DNA of 64,000 nucleotides, taken from the NCBI GenBank assembly GCA_022559985.1, contig JAFJTR010000012.1, positions 124,001-188,000 of the forward strand, read 5' to 3'. The notes below the pieces were generated by a model. That model was not told where the DNA came from, did no database searches, and saw only the letters and a list, made by a program, of their open reading frames with translations. This DNA comes from Parastagonospora avenae f. sp. tritici 18332-5 (taxonomy: Eukaryota; Ascomycota; Dothideomycetes; Pleosporales; Phaeosphaeriaceae). Positions 55,013 through 64,000 of this stretch are shown here, piece after piece; position 1 is the stretch's first letter; each line of letters opens with the position of its first letter. Made by a program: the position numbers and the translations under genes.

Positions 55013-56041
55013 ATGTTTGCTACACCGCAAGCTCTGCATTGTGCAGATACTTCAAACCTAATTAGACTACAATCACTCTTGTTCACTATCGTCGATCAAT
55101 CCCTCAGAATGTCTGCGGAAAACTCTGTTGATGCGCGGTTGCTCAGAGATTTAGCTATCGCTGCAGTTCTTCTGGCAGTGAATATCGGAGCACCTAGGAT
55201 TTTCGTTATGGATCCATCCACTACGGTTGATGTTCAATCTCAATTTCATCCTACGATGGCTGTCCTTCCTGCACTGGCGATTCCCACTACTCGCCCGAGA
55301 CGCAACCGAAAGCGTCGAGAGTTTCATCAGTTCGAATCTTTACCTGTGGAAATACGCGAAATGATTTATGAACATGCCATAATCAATGACCACCGTCTCG
55401 TACTGCCCAGTTGTGCAGCGCCTCGGGCAATAATACGTCACCAGAAAGGCCTTCGCGACGGCATCGCTGCGATATGCTTTACCAGCAGTGTCGAACGCTC
55501 AATTGCTATGGGCGTCTTCATCAGGCAAACTACATTCCGGCTCTACCGCGAGCATGATGCTTTTCTCATGACTTCCTGGATTCGTCAGATACACAACGGC
55601 AACGCCTTTCGATCCATCAGACGCATGGAGATATACTACGATCCTTACCACCGGTTCAGCAGTTTCGCCAAAGACTTCGAGTTCTTGAAGTTGTGCCCAG
55701 GCCTTCGACATCTCACGATCATCATCCCTTTGGAAGAGCTCAACTTTGTCACATATGCTGACGATGGGCGAACACCCATAATGCAGCGTCCACTTACCAC
55801 TCACGAATTAATGGATAGACATCAGTTCGCTGGCATACTTGAGTGTGTCAATCTGCGACAGCTGAAGTTCGTAATTCCGAGCAAGTACAGGTTTGAGTTC
55901 GCCTCGACACTGCCACTTTACTCGGAGATCGCGGAGGTGACAGGTTTGATCGTGAAGGCATACGCAATTATGCACAGGAGGACGTTGGATGTAACAATTG
56001 GCCTTTCTAGAGAGAGAAACAACGCAGTCGCACGCCGCTAG
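55013..56041 (+). CDS. F-box-like array paralog 1 (LPVEIREMIY)
   Basis: 342 residues from ATG 55013; an internal Met at 55109 (MSAENSVD) is an alternative start. A basic stretch (RPRRNRKRREFHQFESLP) leads into SLPVEIREMIYEHAIINDHR. The family body follows: AICFTSSVERSIAMGVFIRQ, DAFLMTSWIRQIHNGNAFRS, LKLCPGLRHLTIIIPLEELN, PLTTHELMDRHQF and ECVNLRQLKFVIPSK. The same blocks in the same order occur in the next three loci, showing tandem duplication. Function unknown; the LPxEIRxxIY start resembles an F-box. This copy appears intact. Confidence 0.7.
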   Translation: MFATPQALHCADTSNLIRLQSLLFTIVDQSLRMSAENSVDARLLRDLAIAAVLLAVNIGAPRIFVMDPSTTVDVQSQFHPTMAVLPALAIPTTRPRRNRKRREFHQFESLPVEIREMIYEHAIINDHRLVLPSCAAPRAIIRHQKGLRDGIAAICFTSSVERSIAMGVFIRQTTFRLYREHDAFLMTSWIRQIHNGNAFRSIRRMEIYYDPYHRFSSFAKDFEFLKLCPGLRHLTIIIPLEELNFVTYADDGRTPIMQRPLTTHELMDRHQFAGILECVNLRQLKFVIPSKYRFEFASTLPLYSEIAEVTGLIVKAYAIMHRRTLDVTIGLSRERNNAVARR

Positions 56042-56323
56042 TGAAGGACATAGCGCAAAAATCGCACAACCCGTTTCACTCGCGACTTACACTCAGACAA
56101 TCGCTGTTTCCTTAGAATGTAAGCAAGACAGAAGAAAGACCCATCCAGAAGGAGATATGGTCACACACTGGTAGCCTTGAAGAGTGAATGCAACGGCGCA
56201 GCAGCTCCCTACGAGAACAATTCTCTCCCGCGCAACCCTTACCCAGCGCCAACACTACACTGACGAACAACGCAACCAATCTCGGACTCACTCTCTGGAA
56301 TTTTAACCTCAAACCAGCCCAAC

Positions 56324-57193
56324 ATGCTTACCATGGCTACCCTGGCTACCATTGTTGAACAGGATGAACATACCGACACTGCCGAAGAGCGCCAGCCGAC
56401 TCAGTTCATGGATCTACCAGTCGAATTAAGACAGATGGTATACGGACACGCGATGCAAATGAACTGGCACTTGAAAAGAAAGCTGATCCGCACCTTCCAT
56501 CCTCGCGTGATTCGTGGACGGTACAATCTCGCCTTCAAGCTGCCTTCTATATGCTACATCAACAAGCTAGAGCAGGCCGTCGTGACACGCGTCCTACTCC
56601 ACACAGCTGGATTGACATTGAGCCTCGAGAATTGCGCTCCGATCCTCATCAAGTGGCTCAATAGCATTGCGATCACTGGCTGCAGAGGTTTCGAGGCCAT
56701 CACCAAGGTGGAGCTCGACTTTCTTGGGGACCGACCGGATTTCGCCAATCGAATGACGAAGCACATGACACTGCTGCGCAAATTTCCTGCTCTGCGCAAA
56801 GTTGTCGTCACAGTTCTGTGCCACGATTTGATGTGCAGAGATGGGCGTCGGAAGCGGCCGTTGACGACCATCGAGGCTATGGCTAAATTCGACCTTGATC
56901 TGCTTGTCGAATGTACCACCCTTAAGCGCCTGACCTTCAACATTCTGCAACTCTATGTTGGAATGCATGCTCCGGACTGTAATTTGACATATATGGACGT
57001 CTGGGCCCAGCGTTTCAAGGATGTATACGAGGAGAAGAATGGTCGAAGTCTGGAAGTAGATCTGGTGTGCCATGGTAGTTCTAGATTCCTCATAAAGGCT
57101 CCTGTGGGCGGACATGTTATGAGACAACCCGACTGGATTGAACAGTCGCGTGAACATGGTGATGAACTCAGCTTGGAGTTCCGCCGCATTTGA
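56324..57193 (+). CDS. F-box-like array paralog 2 (LPVELRQMVY)
   Basis: 289 residues from ATG 56324 (MLTMATLATIVEQDEHTD), intact. Shared blocks with paralog 1: QFMDLPVELRQMVYGHAMQM, PSICYINKLEQAVVTRVLLH, LLRKFPALRKVVVTVLCHDL, KRPLTTIEAMAKFDLDLLVE and CTTLKRLTFNIL. It ends with a short extension containing SLEVDLVCHGSSRFLIKAPV. The paralogs are diverged at protein level, so the duplication of copies 1 and 2 is not recent. Same strand as the other array members, 280 bp after paralog 1. Confidence 0.7.
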   Translation: MLTMATLATIVEQDEHTDTAEERQPTQFMDLPVELRQMVYGHAMQMNWHLKRKLIRTFHPRVIRGRYNLAFKLPSICYINKLEQAVVTRVLLHTAGLTLSLENCAPILIKWLNSIAITGCRGFEAITKVELDFLGDRPDFANRMTKHMTLLRKFPALRKVVVTVLCHDLMCRDGRRKRPLTTIEAMAKFDLDLLVECTTLKRLTFNILQLYVGMHAPDCNLTYMDVWAQRFKDVYEEKNGRSLEVDLVCHGSSRFLIKAPVGGHVMRQPDWIEQSREHGDELSLEFRRI

Positions 57194-57659
57194 AGATGAT
57201 TAGATGGCGCAATGAGCTACGGGGGACTGTTAGGCAAGTTCTATGATATTAGAAAGCTCATATAGTCATGTCCTTGATCACTCCTAAACATATCTTATTT
57301 CGCATCTGCTTGAACGCTGACCACTGGTCTAAAGCATGGAGCCAAATTTCCAAATACATTTCTAGTACCATAGGTAGTTATAAATCATTGGCTACAACCT
57401 GACTCGTGCGCGAAGACCAGTGTTTTACCTCAAGGTACGACTAAGGTCGTGCCTGCTAGCTGGCAAGAAAGTAAGCAAAAACTTCCGGGCGTGTAAAAAA
57501 GGGTGCCATGTCGAGGCAAGTTTCACGATTCACATTCACTCTCACCTGCCCGGTCCAGCACGTGTGCAGAAGCTTGGCGCCACAACAGATATTACGCCTT
57601 CACGAATCATCCCATGGACCCTCTTACGTTACTTCACCACCTGCGAAATTACCATAATC
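57194..57659. other. Intergenic, promoter partly duplicated before paralog 4
   Basis: About 465 bp. The part from about 57540 (CTCACCTGCCC ... AGAAGCTTGGC) recurs with changes at about 58639-58685 upstream of paralog 4, so the duplication unit included upstream DNA. Confidence 0.5.
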
Positions 57660-58575
57660 ATGCCTAGCAGCGAAAGTCGACGCAAATATCGGGAGCAAAA
57701 AGGCAAGTTACCTTTCATCTCAGTGGTATTGGCTCTAACACTTTATACGCAGCCGCCAAGCAGTATAGCTTCCGAAAATTCCCCATGCTTCCTGTGGAGA
57801 CCAAAGAGAAGATATACGCGCACGCAACGCGCATGGCTGGTCTTTTCGACACCACACTGAAAGCCGAGCCGAGATGTGCGTCCGAACCTTTAAACCTATA
57901 CTACCCGCGTTTACCGGGCATCTACTGCCTGAGCAAGTTCGAAAATTTCATAGCAACACAGGTCCTTGTGCGCAACACACGAATCCAGCTGTCACATGAC
58001 ACGGATGCCGCTGTAATGGCACAGTGGCTTACGAGCATCGCCAAGACTGAAGAGAAGGGCTTTGTGGCAGTCAAGAAAGTCGAGAAACGCTACGATGCGA
58101 TGCATCGTTCCAAGGGATTAACAGATGACATTGAGTTCTTGGAGAAGTGCAAGAATGTGCGAAAGGTTGAAATCACGATTCCGCAGCAAGAATTGAGCAC
58201 TGGCTCGGAACCAAATCCAGAGTAGTCGTCCGTGAAGCGCATCGTTCCAGCATCGAGGGCGCAGAACGTATTCTCAATCCGATCGAGATACTGAAGAAGC
58301 TTGGTCTAAGATGCCTCGTTAATTGCAGCAACCTGTAGTGCATCACTATGTGTATTGACAGCAATGGCGGCAACTCACCTTATCTGCTTCACAAGGAGCA
58401 GTGCGACAAACCGCGAGCTCTAATAAAGATTCTCAAACAAGAATTTATGGATATTCGGGGCATTGAGATGGACATTGAATTACAGGCAATAAGTAGCTCA
58501 ACTGTGGTTTGGCACTTTCTTGCATCGAAACTTCTTAACCAACACACCTTCAAAACAGAAGGAACCTCTACATAG
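57660..58575 (+). pseudogene. F-box-like array paralog 3, frameshifted and with a premature stop
   Basis: An ATG at 57660 (MPSSESRRKYREQK) is joined to the conserved body by a 50-nt intron at 57703-57752. The intron starts with GC (AAG|GCAAGT), has a CTCTAAC branch and a TACGCAG acceptor. The frame then reads SFRKFPMLPVETKEKIYAHA, IYCLSKFENFIATQVLVRNT and LEKCKNVRKVEITIPQQELS up to TAG 58223. One base over, family sequence continues (VVVREAHRSSIEGAERILNP, LGLRCLVNCSNL), is interrupted by an in-frame TAG at 58336-58338, and goes on (PRALIKILKQEFMDIRGIEM) to 58575. So there is one indel near 58222 and one nonsense change, which could be CAG to TAG. The locus is probably non-functional past residue ~170. 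Confidence 0.65.
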
Positions 58576-58822
58576 CCTGCAAAAATATTTTATGGTTAGG
58601 ATACGTAATTTTGACGATCACTCGTTTCTCGCGCACTCTCACCTGCCCACCCCTACCACCGCAATATAGACTAGAAGCTTGGCACCACGATCAGAATTAC
58701 CTTCCTGCCACTCTTGTTGCGACAAACTCTACCATCCATTTTGTGATTTCCATAACACCGCAGTCATATCAAGCCGCAAAACCAGGCGTAAGCGCCAGAA
58801 CAAGAAGCGCAAAGCCTCCAAC

Positions 58823-59583
58823 ATGGCTAAGAAAGCCACCGCTGTCAGTGAGCAACCATCTTTCAGTCACTTCGTAAGGCTCCCGGTAGAGATTAGAGAA
58901 AATGTCTACGAACATGCCATGCGCGCCACTGGTCCTTTCGAAACACAGGAACGAGCTGGAGGGTTTCGCAATTTTAAATTGCTCCCAGGCTCCTCGCACC
59001 TGTCGGGCATCTGCTCTCTGAACAAACTGGAACGTTCTATCGCGATTCCGGTTTTCCTGTGCAATACGACACTATTCCTGTCACCTAGTACTGATACATT
59101 CGCGATATCGATGTGGCTCAAGCGCGTGGCGGGCACCGAAGAAAAAGGTTTCGCTACTATCAAGAGGATCAACCTGTCCTGGAAGGCTATTACCCACAAA
59201 GAGTGTGCCTATACGATTACTATTTAAAGCAACTTAATGCTCTCCACGAAATGACTATCACGGTTCCCAAAGAAGAGCTGTCATGCACTGATGAATCCGA
59301 GTACGGCAGCCGCCCGCGAACGGCAGTCGAAATATGGAACCGTCTTGGCCTGGCACAAATCGTCTCATGCACAAGCATTCTGCGGATATTCATCAAGATC
59401 GAATGCCACTTCCTTGAACTATTTCGCCCAAGAAAGAAACATGAACAGCTTACTGAAGTGGTCGAAATGCTCCATGAGGCTTTCCCAAGACGCGTGGACA
59501 TAGAGGTTCTGCGCGCTGCATCTGAGGGCTTTCGTCGCTGGAATTTTGTTGAGTCGTTCATTAAAGAGTCAAAATGTTCATGA
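58823..59583 (+). pseudogene. F-box-like array paralog 4, frameshifted
   Basis: The first usable ATG is 58823 (MAKKATAVSEQPSFSHFVRL). Upstream, the position matching paralog 3's ATG reads ATA within otherwise similar sequence. The body shows LPVEIRENVYEHAMRATGPF, SGICSLNKLERSIAIPVFLC, TIKRINLSWKAITHKECAYT and then TAA at 59225. The neighbouring frame carries on in family style from about 59215: YYLKQLNALHEMTITVPKEE, RPRTAVEIWNRLGLAQIVSC and EMLHEAFPRRVDIEVLRAAS, ending at 59583. A one-base indel near 59205-59220 therefore splits the gene. Paralogs 3 and 4 are more similar to each other than to 1 and 2, including upstream DNA. Confidence 0.62.
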
Positions 59584-59938
59584 TCTCGGGACAGGAGCAT
59601 GGGTTCGTTTCTTGGAGAATAAAAGCGGATCGATGAAGTGCTGAGTCTCAGCCGTAATGTCGGCGGAGGGCAGCAAGATGACGAAGAAGTTGAAGTTCAG
59701 CACGACAAAAGCAATCTTGGTGAAGAAGATCTACATGAAGAAGGTCTGAAGAATCAGCAACTCGGCTATGACGGGCCCATGTTCGAGCTGGATTAGAAAG
59801 AGCGTACCTCTTCTGCAACCGCAACTCAAAAATCACACTTGCTGGCATATCACACTTGCTGGCATATACGCCATTGAATCACTTCAGCATGAAACACTTG
59901 CATGGAATAAGCTTCGACAATAAAAATTCCACCCCTAC
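59584..59938. other. Intergenic after the array
   Basis: About 355 bp. One frame at about 59640-59796 is strongly acidic (GQQDDEEVEVQHDKSNLGEE) and ends at a stop, but has no ATG or splice context, so no gene is called. The 17-bp direct repeat lies here. Confidence 0.4.
59833..59866. repeat. 17-bp perfect direct repeat, two copies
   Basis: TCACACTTGCTGGCATA occurs twice head to tail between paralog 4 and the rhamnogalacturonan lyase 3' end. Probably a simple local duplication. Confidence 0.85.
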
Positions 59939-61780
59939 TCAAACCCACTCCAAAACAACACTATCCCACAACCATCCCCTCCACAACGTCGCATTCGTAA
60001 CCCTAACATCCAACTCATTCCACCCCTGCCTCAACGCGTCCTCCTTCACCGGAAACTCCAAAAGCCTCCACTCCCCCGACCTCGTCGCACCCCGATACGT
60101 ATCCTGACTATTTGCCAAACTCGCACTCGTAATATTGCCCACTTTCCCACCATTCAACAACACATCCGCGCTCGAGCCCTGACTAAATCCCGCCAGCGAG
60201 AGCGTAAGCTTCGCATCCGCGCACGGGGTGTTGATGGGGAATTTGATGCGCCATGTGCCTGGGGTGGATTGGCCAAAGCACCAGTCTGTTTGCCTGCTGG
60301 TGCCGACGGTGTATGTGAGGTTTGCAGGACATTTGGCGATGCGTGCGTGCTCGAAGGGTTGCTGGGGGTTTGCGAGGCCGAAACCGTCGGTTTTGCGGTC
60401 GAGCGCGCCGAGTTGGAAGATTCTCTTTGCCTCGTCTCTAACGGCCCACGTCAAATCCTTGAGATTTGTGTTCTGGCCCGAGCTGATCACGACGTCGTTG
60501 TGTGTGAGGTTTGTGGTGACGCCGCTGAGCGCGCCGCCGTTGGCCCACGCGTAGAGCGCGTATGTGCCCGTGCGGATGTCGCGGATGGAGAATTTGCCGT
60601 GCGCGTCGGCGTAGGTGGTGTAGTAGTAGCCTTGTCCTTGGTCTAGCGTACTGACTGTTGCGTTCCTGTTGTCGCCGAGGAAGACTGCGGCGCCGGATGC
60701 AGGCCGGCCGTCGCTGAGGCGTAGACGGCCTTGGATTTTGCCGCGCGAGCGGAAAGAGGCGTCGTATTCTGCGAACCATTTGTACGGCCAGGAGCGGACT
60801 TCTTGGTCGTATTGGCGGTGGGCGTCGGCCACGGAGCCGTCGTTGAGATACCACAACCAAGGGCCCCAGAGTTTGCCGGGCGCGAAGGAGTCCCGCGATG
60901 TAGCTTGGAAGTGCGTGCCGTGGATCATGTTGAGCTGGACTGCATCGCCGGTTTTGGATTCGCGGTGGACCTGTGAAGGCGATTATCAGTCTTGATTTCT
61001 TCGCGAAGATAAAGGCATAAACTCACCATCAACTCCCCCTTCGTCTGATCTCCATTAAAATACTCCTTGCCCGGATGAACATACCAACTCCCCACCTCCC
61101 TCCCATACACGCCCCAAACCCTCTGCTCCCTCAAATTCCCACTCCAATCATATTTCGTCAAAAACGTGCCATCTGCCTTCTGCCATGTCTCGTCCTGCAC
61201 ATTCGTCGCATTGACATACTCCGCGAGCGCCGGCAAGCCCCCATCTTTAACATTGTTATACCCCCGCGGGAAGGACGTATTGTCGAGGCGCCACAGCGTG
61301 CGAAACTCGCCGAGCGTAGGCAGCGCGCGATTGACGAAGTACTGGTGCGCGCCGGCGAGTCCATCACGGATGAGCCAGTGGAAATCGCCTTCCTTGGCAG
61401 TAAATCTAACATTAATCCAGTCCGATCCTGAATCCGCAATCGCTGCGGATGTCCAATTTAGATCTGATGCTGCGCCATCTGTAAAACGTCGTTAATCTTC
61501 CAAACGAATTCAAGGGCTGAAAGATATATGGAAGGGAGAAAGACGTACTGTAACTGACATAATGCCCGACCGCCTTGCCCACGCGATCCTTCCCCTTGTA
61601 CCACAACTTATCCGCATACTGCCGATTCTGCGTGACGTTCCACACGTCGTTTCCAATAGCCCACGTCGAGTTTCCTAGCTCCTTGAAGAAGCTCTTGGGC
61701 GCCTTTTTGTTGCGCTGCTCCACGGGCGACGCCGCCGCTAGCACCGCGAGACTGCAAGTGAAGAAGTTTATCACGCCCAT
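59939..61780 (-). CDS. Secreted rhamnogalacturonan lyase, PL4 family
   Basis: Cleaves the rhamnose-galacturonate backbone of pectin rhamnogalacturonan I by beta-elimination. Exons 61549-61780, 61027-61478 and 59939-60970; introns 70 nt (GTACGT ... TTTTACAG) and 56 nt (GTGAGT ... TTCACAG); 571 residues. The signal peptide is MGVINFFTCSLAVLAAAS. N-terminal catalytic-domain blocks: WAIGNDVWNVTQNRQYADKL, GDFHWLIRDGLAGAHQYFVN, RVWGVYGREVGSWYVHPGKE, MIHGTHFQATSRDSFAPGKL. These are followed by the fibronectin-III-like module (GRLRLSDGRPASGAAVFLGD, GTYALYAWANGGALSGVTTN) and the C-terminal carbohydrate-binding-like module ending LWDSVVLEWV. Suggests growth on plant material. Composition alternates between C-rich and G-rich blocks along the gene. 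Confidence 0.9.
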
Positions 61781-62356
61781 GGTTTTCGTAGCGATGCGGT
61801 TCCCATCTCGAGCGAGACCGCGCTCTGGTGCTTATATGCTTGCGCCTGTGAGATTACTTGCACGCACGCGTGCGCACGTGGATGTTCGGTGGAGTTTGCA
61901 CCGAGCCCTGGACCGGGTAATGTTGGGGTAGCGGGGATAAATCTGGGGATTCCACCGGGGGTGTGCACGCTAGGGGTAATGTTCCTGCAATCAGGCGTGT
62001 TGGCGTACATGTCATTTCCTAAAATTGGAACAGTTCTGGAAGGATTACAAGGCTGTTGCCTTGAGGAGTGCGGCGGGCGACGAGATTCTAGCTTTGGGTG
62101 GGGGCGAGGAAGCGCCGAGATGAACGGCTTTCGGTGTATCTTATTCTTAGGTGGTACCGACTACCAGGTCCATGTTTGCGATGGGAGGAAATGGGTTGGA
62201 GTCGTGGAGGACAGTAAACTCCACAACTATTGAAAATGATGATGATTCATGTGCATTCGAGATAGGCCGCTGTGTACTTCATGAATGCGTCGCGCATTGG
62301 GTATCAAACAAGACAATCTCCCACCCAATTATCAATCTCCCGTTCCAAACAAACAC
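61781..62356. other. Intergenic, lyase promoter and dur3 3' side
   Basis: About 575 bp. Should hold the promoter of the rhamnogalacturonan lyase and the dur3 3' UTR. No other gene recognised. Confidence 0.4.
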
Positions 62357-64000
62357 TCATCCAACAACAGTAGTCGCCTCCGCCTCCTTCGCAGTAGGCG
62401 TATGCGTCCCACTCTCCGGCATCTTCTCTCCCTCCACAACCTGTGTTGTTGGCTTCCTCCCCTTACCCGTCAAATCCCTCCACATACCGCCAAAGTTCCT
62501 TGCCAAGCTCTTCCTGCCTTCCCACAGCGGATACACGCCGACCGCCATTGTCGAGCACATAAGCCAAATAATGCCAACAATGACCCAGCCAGAAAAGAAT
62601 TTCTGGCTGAAGATGTAGCCGGTGCCGTAGAGAGGCATGGGCCAGAGAACGAGAAGGGCGAGCGTCATAGTTGCGGTCGTGTATTTGGCAATCTTGGAGG
62701 CGCGCAGCAGTTTGGCTTGTTCGGCGGCTTCGGCTTCAGGAGAGAGGGCGCCGTGGCGACCAACGACATGTTCGATGTCGAGGTGAGCGGCGGCGGTCAC
62801 GTCGGAATCGTCACCGAGACGGATGTTCTTCATTGATTCCCAGTCGTAGTTGTCTGGCTTTTGTTAGCATTTGATTGTTGCAATTCAAGGAGAGGGACGT
62901 ACCGATGCCGAAGATCAAGGTAAGAACGGGGATGAAGATCATGGGCGAGAGCAACGCGACAACGTTTCCAGCCAACATAGGATTGTTGGCGCCAGATGTA
63001 GCGACGCTGATGACTCCATCGTTGAGCTTTGAGGTTGTGACCAGCCACGCAGTCAGACTGCAGGCAAGACCGAGGATTGGGCTGAGTGTAGCAGCCCAGA
63101 AATTCTGGCCCTTCCACATCAGAGTCAATGTGGCTGGAAGAACTGCGGAAGAGATGATGACACCCATGAAAACATACAACCAGCCCATGCTACACAAATT
63201 GTTAGCTTTTGGTCTGAACAACATTTAGACTTCAATCTTACCTGATGCCAGCGTAGAACAAGCCCGTGGAGAAGGCGGCCATGACTATACCCCAGCCCGC
63301 AACACAAGAGTGCGAAATGTAGATTAGACGCTTTCCGGAAGCCTGAGGGTTGATGTAAGTGCCGTAGATGTCGTATGTCAGGATCGATGACACGGCAATC
63401 AGTTGAGCGGAGAATGCACTGGTCACAGCCATGAATACGATCAAGAGTGTGCCGACAGCACCACCGGAGCCAAGGAGCGCGACAGCTGCGTACGGCAGGG
63501 TAAGGCCAGCGCTGATCTCGGATTCGGTCATGAGATTCGGGTAGGTCGGGAAGCTGGGAGAGCTCTGCAGCGACAGGGCGGCGAGACCCATGGTGGTGGC
63601 GCACAGCCATGGGATGGCGAACCAGGAAAGTCCTCCGATGATGTAACCGGGAAGGGCGTGGACGGGCGAAGCAGCAATTGCCTTGTTGTAGTCTGCAGCA
63701 TGTTAGATCTTGCTTGAAATATCTCTTTCCATGCAAAACTTACATCCATTGTCCATGAACACGGTGCCAAAGTTACCGATAATATTAATAACAAAGAAGA
63801 TCGCTCCATCCTTGCTCTTCATGGTAAGGTAGCTTCCACCAGCGTTTCCTGGCACAGGCATTTCATCAGAAAGCTTGTTGAGTGCCTTGTAAACCGCCTC
63901 GGTCGAGCCAAGGGCAGTGCCGCTGGCATAAGTGGTGAAAGCGAAGGTCAAGAGGATGATGAGCAGGATAACCGTGTGCACATAGTCGGTAAGGAAGGTA
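62357..64000 (-). CDS. dur3: Urea active transporter Dur3 (SSS family), 5' part outside the window
   Basis: Dur3 is a plasma-membrane proton-coupled urea (and polyamine) transporter. Visible exons: 63744 to beyond 64000, 63242-63692, 62903-63189 and 62357-62853; introns of 51, 52 and 49 nt. Membrane segments include VILLIILLTFAFTTYASG, YIIGGLSWFAIPWLCATTMG, GTLLIVFMAVTSAFSAQLIA, FWAATLSPILGLACSLTAWL and VVALLSPMIFIPVLTLIFGI. Signature segments are NFGTVFMDNGYNKAIAASPV, SSILTYDIYGTYINPQASGK and, across the last splice, FGIDNYDWESMKNIRLGDDS. The cytoplasmic C-terminus ends GTHTPTAKEAEATTVVG. The N-terminal third lies outside, so completeness cannot be judged. Nitrogen-regulated expression is usual for the family but not visible here. 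Confidence 0.92.

Noticed and set aside
59640..59796. Acidic 50-codon frame ending at a stop
   Set aside because: No ATG, no splice acceptor that connects it to paralog 4, and low complexity.
1..64000. CRISPR arrays, insertion sequences, bacterial operons
   Set aside because: The window is fungal nuclear DNA with spliced genes. No spaced repeats, terminal inverted repeats or transposase frames were found by eye.

Overview
The window is nuclear DNA from a filamentous ascomycete (Pezizomycotina). The evidence is a HEX1 Woronin-body gene, two HET-domain genes, fungal-specific F-box-like proteins, Vac7, Dur3 and a secreted chitinase, with many short introns of 47-73 nt (GT donor, CTAAC-type branch site, AG acceptor). 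Gene content resembles Dothideomycetes, but that is inference. I see no rRNA, convincing tRNA, CRISPR array or recognisable transposon. Many real starts lie inside longer open frames, and exon joins below were read by eye from splice signals and frame.

Layout. 1-3 kb: decaying accessory genes (two copies of a secreted HExxH metalloprotease-like gene, then a frameshifted secreted-protein gene). 4-24.7 kb: mostly intact genes (single-pass membrane protein, vac7, F-box-like protein, two unknowns, a broken small membrane-protein gene, a CCCH zinc-finger protein, a mucin-like membrane protein, utp18). 25.4-33 kb: GNAT acetyltransferase, F-box-like protein, then a compact metabolic group: a 4-coumarate-CoA-ligase-like enzyme and a P450 sharing a divergent promoter, followed by a 2-oxoglutarate/Fe(II) oxygenase. 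33.6-35.6 kb: hex1 with a very long leader. 38-48 kb: GH18/CBM18 chitinase, a PPR-like mitochondrial protein, a cytochrome c oxidase 7a-like subunit, a CCDC47-like ER protein and a cupredoxin with a repetitive tail. 48.5-59.6 kb: two HET-domain genes and a tandem array of four F-box-like paralogs, two of them broken. 59.9-64 kb: a rhamnogalacturonan lyase and a urea transporter (dur3) cut by the window edge.

Main unusual points. (1) Upstream of the usual HEX1 start there are about 1.1 kb of predicted exonic sequence without one ATG in any frame, while the HEX1 frame stays open; the only ATGs in the stretch lie in the predicted intron. (2) The metalloprotease locus has one HExxH exon followed by two alternative-looking, phase-matched 3' exons. 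(3) Frameshifts concentrate in accessory genes while housekeeping genes are intact. (4) Many coding regions switch abruptly from C-rich to G-rich on the coding strand going 5' to 3'.
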